Positions 7,700 to 15,057 of a DNA stretch of 29,283 nucleotides are shown piece after piece (within the stretch, counting starts at the first letter, position 1; every line of letters begins with the position of its first letter). Made by a program: the position numbers and the translations under genes. Below the pieces are notes generated by a model. It did not search any database and had not been told where the DNA came from. It saw only the letters and a list, made by a program, of their open reading frames with translations. This DNA is from JAHEFX01 sp964614585. Lineage in GTDB: Bacteria; Actinomycetota; Acidimicrobiia; Spongiisociales; JAENVV01. The stretch is taken from assembly GCA_964614585.1 (NCBI GenBank), contig CAZTLW010000013.1, positions 1 through 29,283 on the forward strand, given 5' to 3'.

Positions 7700-8674
7700 G
7701 TGTTCGACTTCGCCGGTGCCCCCGTCCCCGTCCGGTCCGACCTCGCCGAGACCTTCGCCGCCACCTGGGTGCACCTCGCCACCCCCGGCGCGACGCTGAC
7801 CGGGGCCGAGCGGTTGGCCGTGGCGGCCGCCGCCCGGGGTGAGGCCGACGGAGGCGCCCACCCGGCCCTGCTGGCCCTCGCCGACCGCCTCGGACGCTCG
7901 CCGAGCACCGTCCACGAACCGCAGGTGCGGGCCGCTGCCGACGAGGTCGGGGACGCCCCGACCGTCGAGACGGTGGCCGTGGTCTCGATGCTCGCCTGCG
8001 TCGACGGCACCCACGACGCCCTCGGCGTCGACCGGCCACCGCTCCCCGACCCCGAGCCCGGCGGGCCGACGGGCGACGTCGCCGAGGGGCTGAAGCGCCG
8101 ACGCACCCACCTCCCCATGCCGGCGGGCCCCATCCCCGTGGCCCTCGACCTGGTGGGCGGCGAGCACGATCCCCGCGAGGCGCTCTCGGTGGCGACCTAC
8201 ATGCCCGGCCCCGAGATGGTCCACCCGGTCTGGGGGCGGGACCCCGGACTCGACCGACCCCAGATGGAGGTCGTCGCCTCCCGCACCTCGTGGCACAACG
8301 ACTGCTTCTACTGAACGATGTCCCACGTCGGCATGCTCAGGTGGAGCGCCCCGCACAACGGATACGACAACCTCGACCTCCGGGCCATCGGCGACCCGAC
8401 GGTCCCCTCGGGTATCCCGGGCGGCGGGGGCCTGCTGGCCCTCGTCGACGCCTGCCTTGGGAACGGCGACCTCGCCGGCTCCCATGACCGGATCCGCAGC
8501 GAGCTCGGCGACGCCGCCCTCGTCGATGCTGCCGCCGTCCTCGGCAACTTCCAGATGATGAACCGGATCGCCGAGGGGACGGGCATCCCGATCGCCCGGC
8601 AGGTGGTCGAGCGCGAGGTCGACACCATCCGCGCCATCGGCCTCGACCGCATGCTCAAGTCCCAGCACGGCTGA
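7700..8674 (+). CDS. AhpD-like (carboxymuconolactone decarboxylase family) protein, predicted selenoprotein with Sec205 at TGA 8312-8314
   Basis: Read with one in-frame TGA as selenocysteine, this is a 324-residue AhpD-family protein. A conventional reading gives two ORFs, 7700-8314 and 8318-8674, in the same frame. Readthrough yields Glu190-x11-Cys202-Phe-Tyr-Sec205-x3-His209, exactly the spacing of the AhpD catalytic residues (Glu118, Cys130, Cys133 and His137 in the M. tuberculosis enzyme), with Sec at the second Cys. AhpD proteins reduce peroxides or relay electrons to AhpC. The C-terminal part (about 226-320) has GGGLLALVDACLG and AAAVLGNFQMMNRIAE, helical segments seen in long AhpD-related proteins. 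A SECIS-like hairpin follows the TGA. Alternatives are a true stop with re-initiation at ATG 8318, which would split the active site, or a TGC-to-TGA sequence error. Its final TGA overlaps the next ATG. Confidence 0.82.
8326..8353 (+). promoter_or_regulatory. Putative bacterial SECIS hairpin downstream of the Sec TGA
   Basis: GCTC (8335-8338) pairs with GAGC (8344-8347) around the loop AGGTG (8339-8343), which carries the GGU expected for SelB recognition. A two-base bulge (AT, 8333-8334) separates this from GGC (8330-8332) pairing with GCC (8348-8350). CG 8326-8327 can pair with CG 8352-8353. The loop starts 24 nt after the TGA, within the known bacterial spacing (about 16-37 nt). The fold was done by eye. 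Confidence 0.65.
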
Positions 8675-9450
8675 TGGCGGGCGCCCGGCGCATCGTCGCC
8701 CTCACCGAGGAGACCACCGAGACGCTCTACCTGCTCGGCCGCCAGGACCGCCTCGTGGGGATCACCCGCTTCACGAAGCGACCACCCGAGGCCCGGGCGG
8801 ACAAGCCGATCGTCTCGGCGTTCACGAAGGCGGACGTGGGCAGGGTGGTCGACCTCGAGCCCGATCTCGTGATCGGCTTCAGCGACGTGCAGGCGGACCT
8901 CGCCGCCGAGTTGGTGCGCGTCGGCCTCGACGTCTGGATCACCAACCAGCGGTCACTCAGAGAAATCCTCGACGTCGTCCGGCTGCTGGGTCGGATCGTC
9001 GATGCCGCCGACGACGCCGACGCCCTGGCCGACCGGTTGGCCGCCCGGGTCGACGAGGCCCGCTGCGCGACGGCCGGGCGCGACCACCGACCCCGGGTCT
9101 TCTTCGAGGAGTGGGACGACCCGCTCATCAGCGGCATCACCTGGGTGTCGGAGCTCGTGGAGGCGGCCGGCGGCGACGACCTGTTCGCCGCCGAGACCCG
9201 CGGGGAGTCGAAGGCCGAGGGACGGGTGGTGGATCCGGCCGAGGTGGCCGCCCGCGATCCCGAGATCATCCTCGCCTCGTGGTGCGGCAAGAAGCTGCAG
9301 CGGGACGTCATCGAGGGACGGCCCGGCTGGGAGACGGTCACCGCCGTCGTCGAGGGTCGCATCCACGAACTGCCGGCGGAGGACATCCTCCAGCCGGGCC
9401 CCGCCGCCTTCACGGCCGGGCTCGACCACCTGCGTCGGCTACTCGGCTGA
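8674..9450 (+). CDS. BtuF-like periplasmic-binding-fold protein without signal peptide
   Basis: A 258-residue protein of the helical-backbone-metal-receptor (BtuF/FecB) superfamily. The N-terminus begins directly with strand RIVALTEETTETLYLLG, followed by LVGITRF and VDLEPDLVIGFSD; the second lobe has AGGDDLFA and DPAEVAARDPEIILAS, and ends with the typical GRIHELPAEDILQPGPAAFTAGLDHL. It lacks any signal peptide or lipobox, so it should be cytosolic, like the many stand-alone BtuF-like proteins annotated as cobalamin-binding. The ligand is not known. The ATG overlaps the stop of the AhpD-like gene by one base (TGATG), indicating an operon with it. It converges on the channel gene with a 12-nt overlap. 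Confidence 0.8.
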   Translation: MAGARRIVALTEETTETLYLLGRQDRLVGITRFTKRPPEARADKPIVSAFTKADVGRVVDLEPDLVIGFSDVQADLAAELVRVGLDVWITNQRSLREILDVVRLLGRIVDAADDADALADRLAARVDEARCATAGRDHRPRVFFEEWDDPLISGITWVSELVEAAGGDDLFAAETRGESKAEGRVVDPAEVAARDPEIILASWCGKKLQRDVIEGRPGWETVTAVVEGRIHELPAEDILQPGPAAFTAGLDHLRRLLG

Positions 9451-10515
9451 TCGCTGGCCGCGATGGTGACGGGGCACCGGCGCCGACGAGGAGCCCCAGA
9501 ACCCGCGGGGGGCGACCAACCCGTCGATGAGTGCCTCGAGTCGACCGGCGTAGGGCTCGCGGAGACGGGTCATCTCGTCGAAGGACTCGTCGAGGCTCCC
9601 GAGATCGAGGCCGATCGACTCGGCGCGCTCGCGGGTTCGGGCCCATTCTTCCCGGCCGATCGCGCCGCCGGCCGGCGAGGCGTGGGTCGGGAACACGGCG
9701 GCGATGGCGTGCGACCCCCGGCGATACAGTTGCTCGGCCTCGAAGTGGTCGCCGTCGTGGGCCAGGAGCGCCACCACCGACGTATCGGTGAGCAGCCCCA
9801 GGGCGGTGACCCAACTCTGGCCCGGGTGCTGGCTGCGGAAGAAGGCGAGGAGGGGGTAGGTCGTGTGCCAGGCGACGGTCCCGGCCGCCCACCGCGCCCA
9901 CTCGGCGAAGAACGCACGGAGTCGCTCCTCGCCGCCGGCGCCCCGTCCGACGTGACCCAGAAGGTCGGTGGCATCGATCTGCTCGACACCGGGGACGTCC
10001 AGCATGACCAGCGGCTTCTCCCGTTCGACGTACAACCCGTAGAGCGTGGCGAGGAAGCCGAGCACGAGGGCCACCATCACGACGCCGAGCAGGCCCTGGC
10101 CGACGGCGATGAAGCGCGCCCAGTCGGACAGCGGGACGACGTCGCCGAACCCGATCGTCAGATAGGTGACGCCCGAGAAGTAGAGGGCTTCGGCGAAGCT
10201 CAGTGGGTCCTCGAACGCGTTCGGGAGCGACGTCCAGACGAGTCCGAACCCGAGGACGTGGCCGAAGAACCAGAACCCGAGCAGCAGGAGGACCGACAGC
10301 GGGCCGAACCACGACAGCCACCGTTCGGTCCTGATGTCGTCGAACCGCCGGGTCACCCGGCGCATGAGCCGCAGCACCAGGATGAGGAACCACGTCGACG
10401 GGGCGGATCGACGCGACCGCGGCCGCACCCCCAGGGTGACTTGGAACGCGTCGGCCGTCACCACCCCGATCACGAAGACGCCGAGGACTGTCGTCACCGC
10501 GTTCCAGACGTCCAT
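9439..10515 (-). CDS. Two-TM potassium channel family protein with large cytosolic domain
   Basis: A 358-residue membrane protein. Hydrophobic segments lie at about residues 5-22, 70-92 and 138-162, with a pore loop between the last two containing the filter TIGFGD (residues 120-125), equivalent to the TVGYGD signature of K+ channels. The remaining 190 residues are a soluble domain that I do not recognise; it contains HDGDHFEAEQLYRRGSHAI and does not look like an RCK/TrkA-N domain because no Rossmann GxGxxG is visible. A -10 box TACCGT lies 6 nt before the ATG. The 3' end overlaps the BtuF-like gene tail by 12 nt. Confidence 0.8.
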   Translation of the reverse strand: MDVWNAVTTVLGVFVIGVVTADAFQVTLGVRPRSRRSAPSTWFLILVLRLMRRVTRRFDDIRTERWLSWFGPLSVLLLLGFWFFGHVLGFGLVWTSLPNAFEDPLSFAEALYFSGVTYLTIGFGDVVPLSDWARFIAVGQGLLGVVMVALVLGFLATLYGLYVEREKPLVMLDVPGVEQIDATDLLGHVGRGAGGEERLRAFFAEWARWAAGTVAWHTTYPLLAFFRSQHPGQSWVTALGLLTDTSVVALLAHDGDHFEAEQLYRRGSHAIAAVFPTHASPAGGAIGREEWARTRERAESIGLDLGSLDESFDEMTRLREPYAGRLEALIDGLVAPRGFWGSSSAPVPRHHRGQRSAE

Positions 10516-10521
10516 GCCGGC

Positions 10522-10527
10522 ACGGTA
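10522..10527 (-). promoter_or_regulatory. -10 box TACCGT, leaderless promoter of the channel gene
   Basis: TACCGT on the minus strand is followed by 6 nt and the ATG at 10515. No clear -35. Confidence 0.45.
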
Positions 10528-10553
10528 CCGGGGCTGGGCCCCGGATCGAGTCG

Positions 10554-12215
10554 TCAGTCGGCGGTGACGGTCTCCCTGGCGGCCAGGTCGCGGGCCGCCC
10601 GGTAGGAGAACACGACCGCCGGCCCGATCGTGGAACCGGCCCCGGGGTAGGTCCGCCCCATGACCGAGGCCGACGTGTTCCCCGACGCGTACAGCCCGGG
10701 GATCGGCGACAGGTCGTCGCGCAGGACGCGCCCGTCTTCGTCGGTGAGCACGCCGCCCTTGGTGCCGAGGTCGCCGGGCACGAGTTGGACCGCCGTGAAC
10801 GGCCCCACCTCCACGGTCCCGAGGTTCGGGTTGGGCTGCACCGTCGGGTCGCTGTAGTAGCGGTCGTAGGCCGTGCTGCCGCGCCCGAAGTCCTCGTCAA
10901 TGCCCGTTCGGGCGAAGCCGTTGAAGCGGTCGATCGTGGCCCGGAGCCGGGCCGGGTCCATGTCGAGCGTGCCGGCCAGGCCCTCGATCGTCTCGGCGGT
11001 GCGCACCACCCCCGCCGCCTCGAGGTGCTTGGTGCCCTCGAGGAACGCCGTGAAGAGGTAGCGACGCCGGTGCCGGGCGTCGACGACCAGCCACGACGGG
11101 ATGGCGGACACCTCCGCGTCCCGGGCCAGCATCGCGTGACCGACGTCGACGTAGCTGGTCGACTCGTTGACGTAGCGGTCGCCCTGCTGGTCGACGATGA
11201 GCCCGTGGGGCAGCGACCGCTCGGCGAGGATGAACATCGGCTTGCCGCCACGGGGGTCGGGCACCGACACGCCCCACCACGCATCGTCCATCAGCTCGAG
11301 TCGGGCACCGACGGCGGCCGCCGACTCGATGACCGAACCGACGTCGCCGTCGGCCGCCGAGCTCCAACCGGCAGGGATGCCATGGTGCTCCTTGCGCAGG
11401 CGCTCGTTGTGGGCGAACCCACCGGCGCCGAGCACGACGCCTCGGCGTGCCGCGATGCGGAGCCCGAAACCGTCACGGCGGCGGGCGACGCCGCCGACGA
11501 CCGCCCCGTCGCCGTCGGTGACCAACTCGGCGAGCGGGGCCTCGAGGAGCACCTCGGTTCCCTGTTCGGTGACGATGTGCATGAGGCTGGCGACCAGCCC
11601 CGACCCCATCCCCTGGCGGCGCTCCCTCCGGGCGGCCATGGCGGCCGTGCGGAGCACGAGCTGGACACCGCGGATGAAGCCCGTGATGGTCGACCACGAG
11701 CGGGCGAGCAACCAGACGTCGTCGGTCATGACCGGGATCGGTGGGAGCCCTTCGCTGCTGCGGGACCTGTCAAACCAGTCGCCGAGCACCGACACGTCGA
11801 ACGGCTCCACCTCGACGGCCCGGCCGATCTTGCCGCCCGGGAGGTCCGGGTAGTAGTCGGGGTAGTCCTTGGCCACGGCCCACCGGACCCCGAGGCCCTC
11901 GAGGAACCGCATCGCCTCGGGGACGGTCTCGACGAAGGCCCGCCGACGCTCCGGGGAGCTGGCGGGTCCGACGTCGCCCACGCAGGCGTCGAGGTAGGCG
12001 AGCGCCTCCTCGACCGAGTCCGAGGACTCGGGCATGAGCGGGTGGGTCGGCATCCAGAGGCCACCGCCGCTGAGGTTGGTGCTGCCACCCCACTTGTCGG
12101 TGCTCTCGAGGACGAGCACCTCGAGGCCGGCCTCGGCGGCCGTGACCGCCGCCGTGAGGCCCGCAGCCCCGGTGCCGACGACGAGGACGTCGACCTCGCG
12201 ATCCCACTGCTGCAT
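10554..12215 (-). CDS. FAD-dependent oxidoreductase of the 3-ketosteroid delta1-dehydrogenase/fumarate reductase family
   Basis: A 553-residue flavoprotein. The Rossmann motif VLVVGTGAAGLTAA gives Gly14, Gly16 and Gly19, followed by the ribose-binding VLVLEST. KWGGSTNLSGGGLWMPTHPL (41-60) is the hallmark of KstD-type dehydrogenases. The C-terminal FAD segment is GTKGGVLTDEDGRVL, then GLYASGNTSASVMGRTYPGAGSTIGPA. Family members remove hydrogens from ring A of 3-ketosteroids or related compounds, so a role in steroid or lipid catabolism is likely, though the substrate is not certain. AGGAG precedes the ATG at 5 nt. It is divergent from the hotdog-like gene, sharing the inverted repeat at 12242-12284. 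Confidence 0.88.
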   Translation of the reverse strand: MQQWDREVDVLVVGTGAAGLTAAVTAAEAGLEVLVLESTDKWGGSTNLSGGGLWMPTHPLMPESSDSVEEALAYLDACVGDVGPASSPERRRAFVETVPEAMRFLEGLGVRWAVAKDYPDYYPDLPGGKIGRAVEVEPFDVSVLGDWFDRSRSSEGLPPIPVMTDDVWLLARSWSTITGFIRGVQLVLRTAAMAARRERRQGMGSGLVASLMHIVTEQGTEVLLEAPLAELVTDGDGAVVGGVARRRDGFGLRIAARRGVVLGAGGFAHNERLRKEHHGIPAGWSSAADGDVGSVIESAAAVGARLELMDDAWWGVSVPDPRGGKPMFILAERSLPHGLIVDQQGDRYVNESTSYVDVGHAMLARDAEVSAIPSWLVVDARHRRRYLFTAFLEGTKHLEAAGVVRTAETIEGLAGTLDMDPARLRATIDRFNGFARTGIDEDFGRGSTAYDRYYSDPTVQPNPNLGTVEVGPFTAVQLVPGDLGTKGGVLTDEDGRVLRDDLSPIPGLYASGNTSASVMGRTYPGAGSTIGPAVVFSYRAARDLAARETVTAD

Positions 12216-12241
12216 ACGGTCTCCTGAATCGGTCCGGCGCC

Positions 12242-12284
12242 GAACCTACCGGCGGCAGGACGGGTCGACCGCGGCGGTAGGTTC
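12242..12284. promoter_or_regulatory. Divergent promoter region with inverted repeat GAACCTACCG / CGGTAGGTTC
   Basis: Arms GAACCTACCG (12242-12251) and CGGTAGGTTC (12275-12284) are perfect 10-bp reverse complements with a 23-nt spacer. Each arm contains TAGGTT reading outward, a plausible -10 box: one 8 nt before the ATG at 12292, the other 27 nt before the ATG of the flavoprotein gene at 12215. The two genes may share a regulator binding this symmetric site. Confidence 0.5.
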
Positions 12285-12291
12285 CCGGCCG

Positions 12292-12975
12292 ATGTCGTTC
12301 ATCGTCCCCGCCCGCTTCGAGGGGGCCCCCGGACGGGCCCAGGGTGGGTACGCGGCCGGACTCCTAAACGATGGCCGTCCGCGACGGGTCTGGTTCCGGT
12401 CGGCGGTACCCCTCGACCGTGAACTCGCCGTGGCCGACGACGGCGAGACGATCTCCGTGACGCTCGACGGCACGCTGGTGCTCGAGTCGCACACCGTCGA
12501 TCCGCTCGACGACCCCGTGGCACCCGTGCCGATGGACGCCGCGGTCGCCGGCCGAGCACGAGCCGAGGCGGCCGGCTTCCCCGACCTGATCGCCGACTGC
12601 TATTCCTGTGGCACCGTCGAGGGGACGCTCCGCACCCACCCGGGGCAGGTCGACGACACTGCGGTCTGGGCCGCCCCGATGGTCTTCCCCGAGTGGGCGG
12701 CGACGGACGGCACGGTGGACCCCACCCACGTCTGGGCGGTCGTCGACTGCGCGCCCGGCTACCCGGTGGCGTTCGGTTCGGGCACCCGGTTGGCGTTCAC
12801 CGGCTGGTTGAGCGTCGACCTGCGCTCGCCCGTCGAGCCCGATCGGCCCCTCGTGGTCGTGGCCGCCGCCGAGCCGTGGGACGGACGGAAGCGATTCGCC
12901 CGGAGCGCGCTCTGGACCGAGGATGGCGACCTGGTCGCCGTGGCCGAGTCGCTGTGGATCGCCATCGAGCGGTGA
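12292..12975 (+). CDS. Hotdog-fold, thioesterase-like protein
   Basis: A 227-residue protein that reads like a hotdog-type acyl-CoA thioesterase of the PaaI/acyl-CoA-binding superfamily. The opening FEGAPGRAQGGYAAGLL resembles the substrate-binding turn and long helix of such folds, and the second half (FPEWAATDGTVDPTHVWAVVD, then LAFTGWLSVDLRSPV) resembles a repeat of strands. An internal CYSCG (about residues 103-107) is of interest. The enzymatic role is inferred. The divergent KstD-like gene suggests fatty-acid or steroid metabolism. A longer frame from 12034 is not used because it would cross the flavoprotein start. Confidence 0.6.
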   Translation: MSFIVPARFEGAPGRAQGGYAAGLLNDGRPRRVWFRSAVPLDRELAVADDGETISVTLDGTLVLESHTVDPLDDPVAPVPMDAAVAGRARAEAAGFPDLIADCYSCGTVEGTLRTHPGQVDDTAVWAAPMVFPEWAATDGTVDPTHVWAVVDCAPGYPVAFGSGTRLAFTGWLSVDLRSPVEPDRPLVVVAAAEPWDGRKRFARSALWTEDGDLVAVAESLWIAIER

Positions 12976-12993
12976 GCCCCGCCGGCCGCCGTG

Positions 12994-13023
12994 TTGACGC
13001 GCCACCCCACGACTCGGCATACT
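12994..13023 (+). promoter_or_regulatory. Promoter of the cimA leader: TTGACG - 18 nt - CATACT
   Basis: -35 TTGACG (12994-12999), 18-nt spacer and -10 CATACT (13018-13023). The predicted start is near 13030, just ahead of the leader peptide ATG at 13033. Confidence 0.6.
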
Positions 13024-13032
13024 CCTCGGACG

Positions 13033-13068
13033 ATGGACCAGCCGACCACCGTCATCATCATCGACTAG
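13033..13068 (+). CDS. Attenuator leader peptide MDQPTTVIIID
   Basis: An 11-codon ORF (ATG 13033, TAG 13066-13068) with two Thr codons, one Val codon and three consecutive Ile ATC codons (13054-13062). This composition matches leader peptides of isoleucine-valine operons, where ribosome stalling at scarce charged tRNA controls termination. The next gene is citramalate synthase, which starts an isoleucine pathway. The leader begins within a few nt of the predicted transcription start and is followed by a pause hairpin and an intrinsic terminator. Confidence 0.85.
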   Translation: MDQPTTVIIID

Positions 13069-13124
13069 GGCGTCCGCCAATCCCGGCGGTCGCCCGACAC
13101 CCCCTGCCCGCCAGGGGGTTTTCT
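13068..13124 (+). terminator. Attenuator: pause hairpin and intrinsic terminator ahead of cimA
   Basis: Hairpin 1 pairs GGGCGTCCGCC (13068-13078) with GGCGGTCGCCC (13085-13095), 11 positions with one T-T mismatch. The terminator pairs ACCCCCTG (13099-13106) with CAGGGGGT (13112-13119) around a 5-nt loop and continues into TTTT (13119-13122). GGCGG (13085-13089) can instead pair with CCGCC (13108-13112), which lies in the terminator loop and stem. That gives an antiterminator when a ribosome stalled on the Ile codons masks the 5' arm of hairpin 1. This is the classical three-state arrangement. Confidence 0.85.
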
Positions 13125-13140
13125 CATTCCGGGGGCACCC

Positions 13141-14769
13141 ATGGACCGACCACTCGAGATCTACGACACCACCCTCCGCGACGGCAGCCAGCAGGAGGGC
13201 ATCAGCCTGACGGTGGCCGACAAGCTGCGGGTGGCCCGGCTGCTCGACGACCTCGGCGTGGCCTTCATCGAGGGCGGCTGGCCGGGGGCCAACCAGAAGG
13301 ACACCGAGTTCTTCACCCGGGCCGCCTCCGAGCTCGACCTCGGGTCGGCCCGGCTCGTCGCCTTCGGCATGACCCGCCGGCCGGGTGGGTCGGTCGACGC
13401 CGACGAGGTCCTCCGCCACCTGCTCGACGCCGGCACCGAGCACGTCTGCATCGTCGGCAAGGCCTGGGACTACCACGTCACCGAGGCGCTGCGCACCGAG
13501 CTCGACGAGGGCGTGGCGATGGTCGGCGACTCGGTCGAGTTCCTCGGTTCGAAGGGACGGCGGGTCTTCTTCGACGCCGAGCACTTCTTCGACGGGTACC
13601 GCGCCAACCCGGACTACGCCATGTTGGTCCTGCGCGCCGCCCTCGAGGCGGGCGCCGAGCGCCTCGTCCTCTGCGACACCAACGGCGGCACCCTGCCCGG
13701 CGAGATCGCCCGCATCCTCTCCGAGGTGCAGGCGGCCCTCCCCGACGCCGAGCTCGGCGTCCACTTCCACAACGACACCGGCACCGCCGTCGCCTCCTCG
13801 CTGCTGGCCGTCGAGGCCGGCGTGCGACAGGTCCAGGGCTGCCTCAACGGCTACGGCGAGCGCACCGGGAACGCCGACCTGTCGGTCCTCATCCCCGACC
13901 TCCAACTCAAGATGGGCATCGAGGCGATCCCCGCCGATCGGCTCGCCCATCTGGCGCCCACCGCCCACCACCTGGCCGAGATCGTCAACATCACGCTCGA
14001 CCCCCACCGCCCCTACGTGGGCGCATCGGCGTTCGCCCACAAGGCCGGCCTGCACACGTCGGCACTGGCTCGTCGCCCCGACGCCTACGAGCACGAACCG
14101 CCGGCGTCGGTGGGCAACTCGACCCGCATGCTCGTGTCCGAGATGGCCGGGAAGGCCTCTATCCATTCGAAGGCCGCCGAACTCGGCCTCGACATGGACG
14201 ACGACCTGGCCCGGCGGGTGATCGACGCCGTGAAGGAGCGCGAGCACACCGGCTACCACTACGAGGCGGCCGATGGGTCGTTCGAGCTCCTCGTGCGCAC
14301 CCTCTCGGGCTGGGAGCAGCCGTTCTTCGACCTCGAGTCCTTCCGGGTCGACACCGTCCGCCGGGCCCACGAGGACGTGTCGGCGGAGGCGACGGTGAAG
14401 GTCCTCGTCGACGGCGAACGACGCATCAATGTCGGCGAGGGCGTGGGTCCCGTCCACGCCCTCGACCAGGCCCTGCGGGGGGCGCTGGCGGACCATCACC
14501 CGGCCGTGGCCGATCTGCGCCTCACCGACTACCGAGTGCGGGTCCTCGACTCGTCCGACGGCACGTCGGCCCGGGTCAGGGTGCTCCTCGAGACCGCCGA
14601 CCACCGGGGCTCGTGGAACACGATCGGCGTCCACGAGAACGTGATCGAGGCCTCGTGGGAGGCCCTGACCGATGGCATCGTGGTGGGGCTGCTGCGAGCG
14701 GGGGGAGCGTCACGGCACGGCCGCGACGGCGAGTCCGACGACCACGGCCACCAGCCAGCTGGCGAGTGA
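13141..14769 (+). CDS. cimA: (R)-citramalate synthase
   Basis: A 542-residue enzyme of the isopropylmalate/homocitrate synthase family that condenses acetyl-CoA with pyruvate to citramalate, opening the threonine-independent route to isoleucine. YDTTLRDGSQQEGISLTV (8-25) is the catalytic start, with FIEGGWPGANQKD typical of CimA rather than LeuA. The metal-binding motif HFHNDTGTA is present, as is the flexible domain HKAGLHTSA. The last 150 residues form the LeuA-type dimer domain, expected to bind isoleucine for feedback inhibition. The final ~20 residues (SRHGRDGESDDHGHQPAGE) exceed the usual end, overlap the convergent membrane protein gene by 60 nt and may be dispensable. LeuCD can process citramalate further. 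Transcription is controlled by the leader attenuator. Confidence 0.93.
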   Translation: MDRPLEIYDTTLRDGSQQEGISLTVADKLRVARLLDDLGVAFIEGGWPGANQKDTEFFTRAASELDLGSARLVAFGMTRRPGGSVDADEVLRHLLDAGTEHVCIVGKAWDYHVTEALRTELDEGVAMVGDSVEFLGSKGRRVFFDAEHFFDGYRANPDYAMLVLRAALEAGAERLVLCDTNGGTLPGEIARILSEVQAALPDAELGVHFHNDTGTAVASSLLAVEAGVRQVQGCLNGYGERTGNADLSVLIPDLQLKMGIEAIPADRLAHLAPTAHHLAEIVNITLDPHRPYVGASAFAHKAGLHTSALARRPDAYEHEPPASVGNSTRMLVSEMAGKASIHSKAAELGLDMDDDLARRVIDAVKEREHTGYHYEAADGSFELLVRTLSGWEQPFFDLESFRVDTVRRAHEDVSAEATVKVLVDGERRINVGEGVGPVHALDQALRGALADHHPAVADLRLTDYRVRVLDSSDGTSARVRVLLETADHRGSWNTIGVHENVIEASWEALTDGIVVGLLRAGGASRHGRDGESDDHGHQPAGE

Positions 14770-15057
14770 GCCCACGAGCACGTACTCGGCCCGCAGCGCC
14801 GGCTCGTCGCCGCTGATCTCGGGAAACCGGAGGATGCTCTTGGCTGCCACCACCAGGGCGGCGGCCGCCGCCTCGCCGGCAACGATGAAGGCGAACACCA
14901 GGAGACGCTCGAGGATGCCGATCCACCGGCCGACCCCCGGGTCGGCGTTCGCGTCGATGGCACCGATGCGCCCCAGCAACGCCCGCACGGCCCAGTTGGC
15001 GGGAGCGGTCAGGACCAGTGCTCCCAGCACCACGACGGCCAGCTCGAGGGGCCTCAC
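14710..15057 (-). CDS. DUF3307-like small membrane protein paired with SatD
   Basis: A 115-residue protein with three to four hydrophobic segments (about 6-29, 45-72 and 90-113). GRWIGILERLLVFAFIV, AKSILRF and EYVLVGSLASW match, in order, motifs that I associate with the C-terminal half of DUF3307 membrane proteins, which are commonly encoded next to satD. The GTG start overlaps the satD stop (GTGA), so translation is coupled. It lacks the N-terminal half of DUF3307. The 3' end overlaps cimA antisense by 60 nt. Function is unknown; the pairing implies a membrane partner for SatD. Confidence 0.7.
   Translation of the reverse strand: MRPLELAVVVLGALVLTAPANWAVRALLGRIGAIDANADPGVGRWIGILERLLVFAFIVAGEAAAAALVVAAKSILRFPEISGDEPALRAEYVLVGSLASWLVAVVVGLAVAAVP

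Noticed and set aside
8318..8674. A separate 118-residue protein starting at ATG 8318
   Set aside because: It is in frame with the ORF ending at TGA 8312-8314 and completes the AhpD motif only when joined. Re-initiation remains possible but explains less.
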